Assembly: GCA_020152595.1 (NCBI GenBank)
Contig: JAIGNY010000327.1
Location: forward strand, 2,026,001 to 2,090,000
DNA: 64,000 nt
Direction of reading: 5' to 3'
DNA from: Chiridota heheva
Lineage: Eukaryota; Echinodermata; Holothuroidea; Apodida; Chiridotidae
In this document: positions 12,287-23,156 of the stretch, one piece after another
Numbering within the stretch: the stretch's first letter is position 1
Layout: each line of letters starts with the position of its first letter
Translations under genes and position numbers: made by a program
Notes under the pieces: generated by a model
What the model saw: the letters and a program-made list of their open reading frames with translations, nothing else
Databases searched by the model: none
What the model was told of the DNA's origin: nothing

Positions 12287-15200
12287 CTGTAAAGAAAAAT
12301 ATAATAAGAGGCACTCATATTTTCCTGTCATTTACTTCATACATAACTAGACATCACAAACGATACAAATCCCCTGACCGCTGTTAACACACCTTCTGCC
12401 CTATGTCTCACATGCCATCCAACTAGAGCTGTGAACGTTTAGGGATTTTAGTAAACGTGTACACGCCAAAAAAAGCAAGCGTGTATTGTGTACACGAGTT
12501 TAGTACCGTAATTTTTGGAAATACACCAAAATTGCTCCAAAACTAAGAGGCGAAGTAAAAAAATCATCCAACCAGTATGGCAAAAGTACTGACTGCATTG
12601 CCCAAATAGACGCTGAGTTTTGCTTTCCAAATCGTAAAAAGTTTACTTCTACAGTATAAATCATCATTTTTATGGAAAATATGCATGAAAATTCAGTTAA
12701 GAAAGAACAGATAACATCCTTTCAATGTCATTTAAACTCAACGCGTAACTTTTTTTGTCCTATTCGCTACGGCTTTCAAAGTTCTGTGAAAATCTTGCAT
12801 ACTAGGCCCCTATGATATACCTCGCCGTAAAACATTTCAAAACTACGCCACCACCACCAGGAAATTCTGAAATATCAGTAGTCCTCTCGAAAAAATGGCC
12901 GCCATCTTTGCGAAACATGCAGAATTTGAGCTCTGTTAAAACCTTTTTCTGTTTGTTTATTATGCAATATTTTTTCTTTCTTGCAAAATTTATTTGACTC
13001 ATCAGGTAATAATTAAATGTAAATGTACTGATTGTCACGATTCAAGCATTTTTTAGTCGATAAAATGGGCGACGACGACGAATGAACACACAATTACAAT
13101 GACGGGGTCGTCACCTGCGTAATCGGTTATGATAGAAACAATGCTATCATGAAACCTTAATACGACCCGGACGAGAACACAGGTACGACGTACGGACAGA
13201 CATAACATCGACAACCAAGTCAATGTCCACAGCCTTTGATAACCAGTTGTGATGCACTGGCGTGTCTACCCAACCCAGGCTTGAACCCAGGACCTCGTGG
13301 TCTGTAGACATGTATAATAACCGCTACACCACAGTAGGTAGAGATAAAACGGGCCTTGATTGCGTGGGATTTAAAGCCTTCTGGCCTAACGTTAGGCCTA
13401 TTGTTAGTTTCACTGTTTACTGCTGCACATTCGCGGTGCATTTTACAAGTTAGATTACTCAGATTTCGGCGAAATCAAAGTGCATAATATTCCCATTCAT
13501 TGGTGATTACTGCGCATTTGTGATTCGCACATTTAAAAAGGATTATGCTAATCGGGTTTACAGTTTGTAAAAAGTCATTGAATGGAATTTTGTCAGCCGA
13601 ATGTGTGTGTGATTTGAATAATGAATATTGATTTTCAACGACAAGACACTATGGTGTATAAAAAACGATTACTCGCAATGAAGTATTTAGTAAACGTTTA
13701 CAAGATTTGCGAGCGTGTAACATGTACACGCTAAACGGTCACAGCTCTACATCCAACCCTGATCCACATGCCATCCCACTCTATGTACTACATGATGTAA
13801 TCAAACCTAAAATCATGTCATTTCACCACCCACGTGCCATCACTCCTAACGTCCAGATGACATCCCACCACATATTGTGCCACCCTCTGTCCCTCATGCC
13901 ATGTCATCCTCTTTCCTTCATGCCATCTCACCTCTGTCCCACATGCCCTCCCACTCTGTCCAACATGCCTTCTCACCCTCTGTCCCACATGCTGTCCCGC
14001 CTTCTTCCCACATGCCATCCTGCCCAACAATCTTTCCCACCCCCAAGCTCATCTTATCCCAACAAAATACTCTACCTACCAATCAGTTGTAACCCCATTC
14101 TAACTCCCTCCTAATCCCCACTATCATCCATGTTCTCTCCCCATCCAAAACAAATACTTGTCCAACCCACCCACTTCTATCAACCTAACAAGCCCCATTC
14201 TAACACCTACCATTCACCTACCATCCTCTATTCACCTGCCACAACCCAATCCACCTTCATGTACCACCCCAATACACCTCCTATCCCCATTATAGATCTA
14301 TCACCCCAATGAAGTCAATATCCTCTATTCCTGTGAACAAATCATTTAAGAACAGTTGAAATACCTCAAAACAAACATAATTGTTACCCAACTAGTACAA
14401 GTAAGACTTAAAAAATGTTTAATCAGTGGTGTTTCCTTGTAGGGGTATATGGGTTATTAACCTTCCCACTTTAAAAAATTGTCATGTGCTGTACATGGTA
14501 ATGTTAACCCTTCTCTTTAAATGCATCTGCTGTAATTGTCTACTAAAAAATTTGATGAAAATTTGACCCCTTTCATTTGTTACTGAACCTCCCCCCAACC
14601 CCCATTTATTTTTCCTGGTCATGCTGCTAGTTTTATTCTTCCATTCATCAATGTAGTAAGTCAGGTAATTGATAGTATATTAATTGTTGAGATGTTTTGC
14701 AAAAATAATCGTGTTCAACTCACACCATGTATGACCAAACTGAATTCCAAACTGCTAATGATTGTTTTTATACTGTAAATAATGAAATTCATTCCTATTA
14801 AACACACGACAATCCTTTAGCCTTCACCTATTTCCTTGCTTTGTAATACTGCATTGTTAAGTTAAAGAAACCAAATCTTTGGAACTACCTGTATATCCCT
14901 TCCAGCATACGTGTACAACATGATCAGCTTGCCTTAAGCAGTTTAGATGCAAACTTAAATCCTATTTATCCGAACTAACTGATTTTAGCTTTTATTGTCA
15001 ATTTAAATTAAAACCTGCATGGGTGGGGTGGTATGGATGGGGTATAAGCTTTACCAATATTATTATAAATAAAATAAAATTTCCAAAGAAGTTTTTCTAC
15101 TAGTTAATAATCTTAAAGGGTTTTTTCTAAGCATTTTTGTTCACTTCATATACCTTTTAAATTATAATTTGTATACATTTTTTTCTTAATATTTTTCTTT

Positions 15201-18200
15201 GTTACAATGATCTTGTTACACATACTTTGTCACTGATATAAAGAAACAAATACATTAAATTGTAAAAAAATCAAATAATGATAACTATAACATTTTTAAC
15301 ATTACAAAGTTCTGCCAATGATAAAACAAAGGATTATAAAATTAGGCAAGAAAAACAATTCCTAATATTCAAGTCACAATATTGTGTTCCAAATTGAAAG
15401 GATTAGTCCTTTGGCTAGCAATACATTGAAATGAAAACATCAACCTAATTGCCAAATAGACCATTTTATATAATTTGATATTTTCAGCTTAAAAATAAAT
15501 CACTCTGTTGGGCAAAGTGGATTTAATACTTCACAAGATGTTACCTTTTGCTGGTTTTGGTTTTAGCCTTATTCTATATACAAGAAAATTATGAGAATGT
15601 TAAGTAATATGATGGTGCACAATATGCCCATGATTTCATTAGGTTTGACAAAACTAGGGCTGTCACTGTTGACTGTGTTGCCCATTGTTATGGGTAAATC
15701 AGATATAAATTGTTGTGGACAAAAATATCATGATATATCACCTATATCGTAATATCTATATATTATTATAAATTTCAGGAAAACGTTTTGGGCTTTAAAG
15801 CATGCAGTTCGATGCAGATCTCAGTTTTACCACAAAATTTAAGATCTTAGGAAAGGAAGCATAAAAGATTCAGATATGCTGCAAAAATTTAGTTAAAATC
15901 TCGTTTATTTTAAATGTCTGTGAAATTCTATTTCGCAAACTTTTGCTTCAATATATATGCATTTTACGTGTGATACGATATGTTGGTCAGGATATTTTTG
16001 ATATAGTGAAAAAACAAAAACAATACACTAATTGATGATCGTGATAGCTCTAGAAAAAACTACAAAACATAGTTGGAAATAGATTATACTGTACATGTGA
16101 GATTTTTAACATTGGGGGTACTGAGACCCTGACTACTGCTATTTATACACTTTGTAATCACAAAGAATGTGCAAATGCTTACATGGAGCAAAAGAAGCTA
16201 CAAAATATGCCATCAAAAATATTCTAGCAAAGTTCGCTACTTGTATCTAACCAAAAAAGGAGAATGTTTAGTGGTTCCGATGTATTCTTTCATTGTACAT
16301 GTACGTTGACTTTCAAGTTTTATGCTAACTAGAAATGCATATAATGAAATATATTCATAAGCCATGCCCACCATGCACATAAATAAAATAGAAGCTGTTG
16401 ACAACAGTACAAGTATGATGCAAAACATGCATATGATTGCACATTACCTACTGTTTTAAGAATTTCACACACAGCCTCACCTGCGTGACATCACTACCAA
16501 ACCAATCGGTCACACATACGGACCATAACTCATCTATGTAGGCTAACTCATATGACATGTGTGCAATGTCTTTACAAGTTCTTTAGAGCATTTTTACATC
16601 AAGTCATGCATGTTAGTGATAGAACCTGTTGACAACATAAGCATGTACTCAATTATTCACATAACTGACAAATAACTTGCAAGTATGACTATGGTTGCTA
16701 TAAATTTATCACTTTCTCAAGATTTTTTAATTTTATATTAATTCCCCCCCCCCCCCCCTGACCCCTTTACCCACTTAGCAATATGCATGACATCACCACC
16801 AAAACAAAAGGGCACACAAACAGACAATGGGTTATCTGTATACCACATATGACCTGTATCCAATGTATTGTCCTTGTGTTACTGTGTTAATTATAAGTTC
16901 TTTTCAGCAAAACCATATTTAGCCCAGCCCTACTATTGCATGTATATTTATGATATCCAACAATTTTATGCCATGAATACTGTATGTATATACTAGCTAA
17001 CAAGATAAATATACCAAGTATGAATCAAAACAGACATGTAGTTGTTAAAATATAAGCACTTGAAGATTTTTAATAAGGCCCAAACTACTCCTATGTACCA
17101 TATATATGACATAAACAAGTGTCGTTCTGGAGATGTTTACGAGCTATATTTAGCAAAATCTCATCCAGCCCTGCCCACTACGCATATTAATGAGATTCAA
17201 AATATCTTCACAATGAGCATGTGAACACTAGCTAACAACATTACTATACTACATATAAAACGAAAAGAACTAGCTGTTGTTGAAATATGGGCATTTCAAG
17301 ATTTTAAAGCCCCGCTCACTCATTAATATGCATGACATCATCACCAAAACCAATAGAACATATGTACAGCCCATGGGCTGTCTGAGTTTTACATATGACA
17401 TGAATCCAGTTTATTATCTTTAAATATCGTATTTTAAAGCTCTTTTCAGCATAATCATATTAGGCTCCGCCCAATATGCATAATAATGAATTTCAATGTT
17501 TTTACACCATGCATAAATATGTACACACTAGCTAACATCATAGTTACACTACATATGAAACAAAAAAGACATGCGGTTCTTAAAATATGAGCATTTCAAG
17601 ATTTTTTCATCAAGCCACGCTTTATCATTAATATGCATGACATCATCACCAAAATTAATAGGGTACATCTGCGGACCATGGGCTACCTGTGTAACACATA
17701 CGACATTAAATCCAATGTATCGTTCTAGAGATTTCGTGTTATACAAGTTCTATTTGGCAAAAGCACTTTAGGCCGCCGACTATGCATATTAATGAAATTC
17801 AACTTTTTATACCATTAACATGTGGACACTATCTGACAACGTAATTATTCCAAATATGAAACAAAACGGACAAACAGTTGTTGAAATATGAGCACTTCAA
17901 ACTTTTTCACATTAAGCCCTCACCACTTATTAATCTGGAAGACATCACACCAAAAACAATAGGGCACATTTTCGGACCATGGCTTATCTGTGTACCACAT
18001 ATGACATGAATCAATGTACCGTTCTTGAGATATCATGTTTACAAGCTAGACGTAACACACACACACACATACACATGCATGACAAGCGGACCAGACAAGT
18101 CCCTGATGCTGATAGCATCGGAACCAAAAATTGCTTCAATAAACATTTAATTATTTGGTAATTTTTTTTATCAATGCCAAAACAAATGTTTTTACCCATG

Positions 18201-21114
18201 TCTTACCTCAACAAGGACCATCACAACTATCCATGGACCAGAGTTTATCTGGCAATAAGGCATTAAATCCAATCTTTATGTTTGTACATATTCTGTTTAC
18301 TTACCAGCATTGTTCTCTGCATGTTGGAGTTGATGTTACTGAACATCAGTTTACCACAAACTGTAGCGATGGTCGGAAAGATCATAGCTCCACATAAGAT
18401 TCTTGTTGCCGAGATTGGGTATGTTGATGAGTGCGTATCCATGGGAACCCTCGGAACTTGTCCCGCTGACATTTCCGAGAACAGGGAGTTAAAGTATGGC
18501 AGTTTTGAGGAGTACTTGCGCCAAAGTCTAAGAACATACTCCTCCCAACGAACCATTTTTCCAAGAATCAATACCACTGGGATTGTGGGAAGTCCAATCA
18601 AAAGAAAAATGGGATCGGCACGTTCCATTACATCCAAGCCCTCTTTGTGGCCTAATAATTGCATGACAGTTACAGCACCATATGTCACCGCTGTCCAATA
18701 AATGGAGCCAATCACAAGACCCCCTGCAGCAAAAGGGCATATCTTGTAAATTATTTTATCCAATACATCCAAGATGTTAACAAATGTCCCTGCAATAAAA
18801 ATGAGAATTAAAGAAATTAACTCAAACTAACTCTATTGCATGTCTTTGGCCAATTCTGCTTACCTTGTGTTACCCTTTGATTTACTAAATATGAAACAGT
18901 AATATTAGTAAAGAACCTGCTTCATCTTGGAACTTCTACTGTCAATATCTACGTTTAGTCTCAAAAACAATCTTTGGTCAAATTTCCATTAATCAATCTC
19001 ATTTTCTTTGGGGTACTTTAAAGTTATGATCAAATTAGACAGGTAAGTTTGTTAGGTCATACCTTCATGTTAACTTTGGTAAAAGCAAAGTCAAACATTG
19101 ATTGAGTCCCACTTTGTAAGAACCAAGTTTTCCAATTACAAATTTTGCTAAATTTGTCAAGACATTGCGAGTTATCCAAGAATCAGGCTATTATATCCCA
19201 ATCTAGATATAGCTGTAGCTTAATCTGCAATGATATTTATAATGGGCTAGAATATCCCATTGTGTATATCAAATATATACCCACATTGGTACATCAACCT
19301 GAATATTTCAGTGCTAAGAAAATTAATTATTAAAATGAATATGCACACAAATAGATGAATTTCCACACCAAATTATGAATATTCATCAAACTGGTAAAAA
19401 CAAGAGTCACTTCTGTTATTGAGAAGTGTATATATTGATAATTTAATTAGAAGGTTTTGGTAAAACTGATTCTGATTAAAAATTTGTATTAATTTATCAT
19501 GCATAAATTATGGTAAGTGAGGGCAAAACTTGAATCCTAAATGGAATGATGACAGTTTGGATATCTTGTTTGGGATATCATATCCCAATGGAGATATTTC
19601 AAACAATTTCCCGTTAGGAACATATACGGCACTGCAAGAACAAGAAAATCAATCTTACCTAACTCAGGAAAGGATATTGCATACTCTGTGTTGCACTGGG
19701 GACATGAAACCTTTGCAGTACTGTTGCCTCTTTGCTTTTCATCCACCCATCTTTGCAAACAACACTGGTGAATCCATTTTGTGGTTCCACGACAGCGACA
19801 AGGTCGCACCCATTGAGCATACGGATCATCGTCCTCTGTTGCAAAGCAAACCCAACAACTCTTCCTGCAGAATACATAGATGGAACTATATTCTCACTGC
19901 AACCAGACTCAGGTGAAATAGAAAGCTGTGACATCACATCCTCACAGTCTTTACATACTCTATAATGTTCCCTGAGATTTTGTGACTTAAAAACTTTGGT
20001 TCATATGTCAAGAAAGTAGTAAAACACAATCTAGTATGGTAATGATAATTAAACACCTCAAGAATTTTTGAAGAAGAAAAAATACTTCATAAATACAAAA
20101 AACGTTATTTTTATTTTAAATACATAAACAATTGTTTAAGGAAGTGATGATGAGCGCAACAACTTTCTTAAATTAGACTTTTTAAACCAGTCATTTTCAA
20201 ACAAATGAGTTAGGACTTAAAAACTTAAACATTTCTTTACCATAATAATGATATTATTAGTTTTTTCACCATAGTGTTTCTTTTGATGACCACTTTCATA
20301 TAAGACGCAGTTGCTTTGCTACTGAACTAATCCTTTAACACAGCACCCTTGGCAACATTCCTGTCAGGAAATGACAGAACACAAAATATTGTTTAAGAAG
20401 TATTTTTCATGGCCTTGAATTGTTTGCAGCAAATTATTTTCTATATATATATATTTTTGCAGCAAATTATTTTCTATATATATATATATATATATCTTAG
20501 CACCACTTGACTTCCCCATGAATAAAATAATGTGAAATTAAATCTTGTTTAAACTGTGGGCCATCGAATACACAATTCCCTTGCTATGTAAAGTTTCGTA
20601 GTATGAATATAATACAACAATAATTTATCTTGTCATATTTTTTTTGCAATTTTCAAAACAAATGAACGACACTGTTAGCATAATTAAAGGATTAGTTCAG
20701 TGGTCACCCAAGTTTATCTGATATGAAAAAGGACTTTGATAGAAACAAAATGGTGAAAAAATACTCTAATATCTATTATTCCATTAAGGATGATTTCAAT
20801 CAATTCTACACAAATGATACAGAACTTTGAATTTAACAATGTCCTAAATGGAATAAGATTTTTGAATGATTTCTTTGCAATTTTCGAAGTCCTCTTTCAT
20901 ATAAGATGGACTTGATCCACCACTGAATTAACCCTTTTATGCTTACTTTGATCAAATCATACCTATCTTGGGAGGGTATCCTCCTTCGAACTGCATCCTT
21001 ACCAGGCACCTGAACGGTATCTTTGCCAGGCACCTGAACTGCATCCTTACCAGGCACCTGAACTGCATCCTTACCAGGCACCTGAACAGTATCCTTGCCA
21101 GGCACCTCAGTCAT
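12098..21114 (-). CDS. MARCHF5: MARCH5-type mitochondrial E3 ubiquitin ligase (four coding exons)
   Basis: Coding exons on the minus strand are 21114-20963, 19864-19659, 18789-18305 and 12286-12098. They sum to 1,032 bases (343 residues plus stop); all three introns are GT-AG and the phases fit. MARCH5 is a mitochondrial outer-membrane RING-CH ligase acting on fission/fusion factors and quality-control substrates. The RING-CH domain covers about residues 54-108, with ligands C54, C57, C73, C75, H83, C86, C105 and C108. Four hydrophobic segments follow (about 139-161, 178-195, 250-269, 282-297). Family blocks VRPCRCRG, RWVDEKQRGNST, GSIYWTAVTYGAVTVMQ and GHKEGLDVMERADP are preserved. In-frame TAG and TGA stops lie just upstream of the ATG at 21,114. 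It is longer than the usual 278 residues because of an N-terminal 8-residue repeat array and a Ser/Pro/Glu-rich C-terminal tail. No polyadenylation signal could be chosen with confidence. Confidence 0.95.
12424..13749. mobile_element. hAT-type DNA transposon (non-autonomous) with perfect 8-bp TSD
   Basis: The left end TAGAGCTGTGAACGTTTAG and the right-end complement TAGAGCTGTGACCGTTTAG match at 18 of 19 positions. Flanking 8-mers are identical: CATCCAAC at 12,416-12,423 and at 13,750-13,757. An 8-bp duplication and AGAGCTG-like ends are hAT hallmarks. No transposase ORF is recognisable in the 1,326 bp. It split an older CATGCCATCCC-type repeat. Confidence 0.88.
13261..13335 (-). mobile_element. 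tRNA-like SINE head inside the hAT element
   Basis: On the minus strand this reads like a degenerate tRNA: an A-box-like TGTGGTGTAGCGGTTA and a B-box-like GGTCCTGGGTTCAAGCC at normal spacing. It differs from the SINE family at 42.3 and 45.4 kb. It probably heads a short SINE whose body runs toward lower coordinates. A functional tRNA gene is unlikely because the arms do not pair convincingly. Confidence 0.55.
13750..14110 (+). repeat. Dispersed CCACATGCCATCCCAC-type repeat, copy 2 (right part)
   Basis: Right part of a minisatellite-bearing repeat whose left part lies at about 12,350-12,423; the hAT insertion separates them. Units are variants of CCCACATGCCATCCCACC. CA/CT-rich sequence continues to about 14,310. 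Confidence 0.7.
15655..16052. mobile_element. hAT-like MITE, copy 1
   Basis: Ends TAGGGCTGTCAC and (complement) TAGAGCTATCAC match at 10 of 12 positions. Flanks GACAAAAC (15,647-15,654) and GAAAAAAC (16,053-16,060) agree at 7 of 8, consistent with a hAT 8-bp duplication. A related inverted copy lies near 36,270-36,650. Confidence 0.7.
16273..18125. mobile_element. TIR element carrying internal ~300-bp tandem repeats (copy A)
   Basis: Bounded by GGTTCCGATG and its inverse CATCGGAACC. Inside are about five diverged units of roughly 270-320 bp, each with an ATTAATATGCATGACATCA-like block, CACCAAAACCAATAGG and CACATATGACATGAATCC. A second copy with the same ends, in inverted internal orientation, lies at 58,511-59,968. 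No coding region was recognised and no target duplication is clear. Confidence 0.7.
18305..18789 (-). CDS. MARCHF5: MARCH5 coding exon 3 (transmembrane core)
   Basis: The acceptor TTGCAG|GG is at 18,790-18,791 and the donor CTG|GTAAGT at 18,304. It encodes TFVNILDVLDKIIYKICPFA through three hydrophobic segments to SNINSNMQRTML. It ends in phase 0, matching exon 4. Confidence 0.95.
18790..19658 (-). other. MARCH5 intron 2
   Basis: An 869-base intron bounded by GTAAGA and TTGCAG. AT-rich, with no recognised repeat or gene. Confidence 0.85.
19659..19864 (-). CDS. MARCHF5: MARCH5 coding exon 2 (RING-CH domain)
   Basis: The acceptor is CTGCAG|G at 19,865-19,866 and the donor TTAG|GTAAGA at 19,658. 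The exon encodes KSCWVCFATEDDD through CPQCNTEY to SFPEL, the entire RING-CH zinc-binding module. It ends with one base of a Gly codon completed by exon 3. Confidence 0.95.
19865..20962 (-). other. MARCH5 intron 1
   Basis: A 1,098-base intron bounded by GTATGA and CTGCAG. It holds short (TA)n tracts with a local duplication near 20,430-20,500, and the MITE at 20,684-20,939. Another MITE-like end is visible near 20,285-20,340. Confidence 0.8.
20684..20939. mobile_element. TIR MITE with TTA flanks (Harbinger-like?)
   Basis: The left end AAGGATTAGTTCAGTGG and the right-end complement AAGGGTTAATTCAGTGG are inverted repeats, and similarity continues inward through CATATAAGA-type sequence to GGACTT. 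Both ends are flanked by TTA, compatible with the 3-bp TWA duplication of PIF/Harbinger elements. It ends 23 bases from the MARCH5 exon 1 donor. Related single ends occur near 10,210-10,260 and 20,285-20,340. Confidence 0.65.
20963..21114 (-). CDS. MARCHF5: MARCH5 coding exon 1 with 24-bp coding minisatellite
   Basis: It encodes MTE, then four full and one partial copy of VPGKDxVQ (x is T or A), then RRRIPSQD and the first two bases of an Arg codon. The 24-bp DNA repeat spans about 20,990-21,106. The donor is AG|GTATGA at 20,962. Joining to exon 2 (G|AAG) gives R-K-S-C-W, which fits the family's D-R-S-C-W. The repeat itself is not part of the conserved family; the exon's place is supported by the exact phase match. 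Confidence 0.85.
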
Positions 21115-21136
21115 TTTATCAATCTATCATGTGTCT
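21115..21136 (-). other. MARCH5 5' UTR start and upstream splice acceptor
   Basis: On the minus strand, a pyrimidine tract (TTTTCTCTTCTGTTTCTTTAG) of acceptor type ends at 21,135, just 20 bases upstream of the ATG. In-frame TGA and TAG stops lie between them. This suggests that the ATG exon is preceded by at least one non-coding exon at higher coordinates, which I could not locate. Confidence 0.6.
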
Positions 21137-21398
21137 AAAGAAACAGAAGAGAAAAATATTACACTAATTTAATCTTGATTTCTTCTGAACAAATAATCTT
21201 TTCTCCAAGAATTGACATAAATTGTCCCTTGTTTTTAATTTCTAGCCTCTAGCCAACACTTGAAATGGCAACCATAGGGGTCCTTTAAAGTTGGAATAAT
21301 TCTGCTTCTTTAATAATCAAGTGATTGTTATTTATTCATTATTCAATTATATCAAATAATGAATCAATTTGATTATATTCAATGATGAGTAAGACTAT

Positions 21399-22909
21399 TG
21401 TGGCCTATAGGCCCGCTTGAAATGGCAATCATAGGGATCATTAGAGTTAGATACTTAGGCTGCATAAGAAAATTCTCCAATTTTGTTGCATTTCTGATTC
21501 TAATTTAAAAACGGCAGGATAAATTTGTTAAAAATCCACACCCTGCAAAAATAGTAACTTTCCTTCCTTAGGTGCAAAATTAGACAAAGTTTGAGAAAGT
21601 TTTTAAGGACTCCCATGTGTCTTAGAAATGAAATTCCAGTCGTTTTTATTTACAAAATCAAGAAAATCAAATTATTTACATTTGATCATGAGCAAATCTG
21701 AAATTTGGAATGAAAATTACTGTTCCCAAAATATGTTGACTGTTATTTAGTCATAAGTGAAAGAGTCTTGATTTTATTGTGTTCTGAATTTTACATTATA
21801 AATCATGCATTTTGGAGTGTACGGTGTATAAATCACATACCTTGAGGTCTTCAAGTTTGATCTTCTATAGGATCTATTTTATTCCTTTGAGTTACATTTG
21901 TTATGAGTTGAATTTATATTTAAGTAGAGTAAATTGGTTTCATGGTTGCTGCTCCAGAATTATCAAATCATAATGCTGGAACTTTGTTTATCGTATGTAC
22001 ATCTGAGAATCGAGTGACGTCAGCCTTTGAATATCTATTCTTAGAGCCTTTGAATATCTATTTTTAGAGCCTTTGAATACTATTCTTAGGGCGTTGCATG
22101 ATGTTCACATGTTGATCACATGCATAGCATGCCTGAGGCTTCATTTGCATACAATTACTTACTTGTATACTTTTGTCCAATGGGTAAGTTAAATTAATCA
22201 TGGGACCTTAAACATTCAATCACCTTAGTGTCGCCATGAGCTTGATTTACATATTATGGTACTTTCCTCCAATTAGAAAGTTAGATCTAAACAGGTGTTT
22301 AGGTTTATCCAATGAGGATAGTTGTTTACTTGAAAGGTATTGGAAGGGCACGTATGCTCTATTCAATCTGAGTCGGTCTCGTTTGTGCCGTCGTACTGTC
22401 AAGTCCTGTGTTGTGGTTTTCATTATTTATTACGTATCGTCTGTTAATAAGTGTTATAATCTTTGTTCTACAACATTGTCAAACACTTGCAAAACTTTTG
22501 GAATACATAAATATTTTGAGGATTTAATAAATTTATGATCAGAACCTGAAGATTTTTTCTCTGTTGTTTCGTTTAATCCACTGTGTACAGTTCTGTAGAC
22601 TTTGTTATTCAACCTGTGAGATTGTCAAAGTAACCACAATCTTACAGAGGTTACAAACAAACCGCTGTTTTAAGTCTAACATGGCTTTTAAAATAGCTTC
22701 AAATTTCCCTGGATTTTACACCTAAGGAAGAAACGTTTGAAATTTTGTTGCAAGGAATAGACTGCTAACAAATTTATCTTCCAATTTTTAAGAGTTACAT
22801 GACTAGGGATGCAAGAGGTTTTAAATAAGAAACAAAAATAAACAAAATTTGAGATTTTTCATATGCAATCTAACACCAATAATCCTTATGATTGCCATTT
22901 CAAGTGTGG
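21399..22909. mobile_element. Long inverted-repeat element of about 1.5 kb
   Basis: Left (21,399-21,470) and right (22,850-22,909) arms share CTTGAAATGGCAATCATA as inverted repeats. Further inverted similarity lies inward, for example CCTTCCTTAGGTG (left, near 21,567) against TTCTTCCTTAGGTG (right complement, near 22,720). A partial copy of the arm lies at about 21,247-21,290. The centre has three copies of AGCCTTTGAATATCTATT (22,020-22,090). No transposase recognised. Confidence 0.55.
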
Positions 22910-23156
22910 CCTACCACTGCTAACGAATTTATGTTGCAATCTTTAGGGATTTCATGACTAGGCATGGGACGCTGAGGAGAGAGAAGAAGGGGGGGGGGGG
23001 GGCTTGGCAGGCACGTTCCCCCCTCCTTTTCTCGCAACTCATAAGGATGACATGCAAATTTGTAACAATTAATGTTGCAAAAGGTATGAACAACAGATCA
23101 AGTCCACTGACAACTGATAATTAGAAAAAGTCAAACAAAATGTCCCATCTGAATAT

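Larger units (their letters stand above)
12287..18304 (-). other. MARCH5 intron 3 (6.0 kb, repeat-filled)
   Basis: Bounded by GTAAGT and ACAG. It holds the hAT element at 12,424-13,749, the split CATGCC repeat to about 14,110, the hAT-like MITE at 15,655-16,052 and the TIR element at 16,273-18,125. The stretch 14,110-15,654 is AT-rich with no gene recognised. Confidence 0.85.

Noticed and set aside
22236-22538. 100-residue plus-strand open frame
   Set aside because: No recognised family; lies inside an inverted-repeat element. A solo LTR was considered because of a nearby AATAAA and TG...CA ends, but no matching flanking duplication was found.
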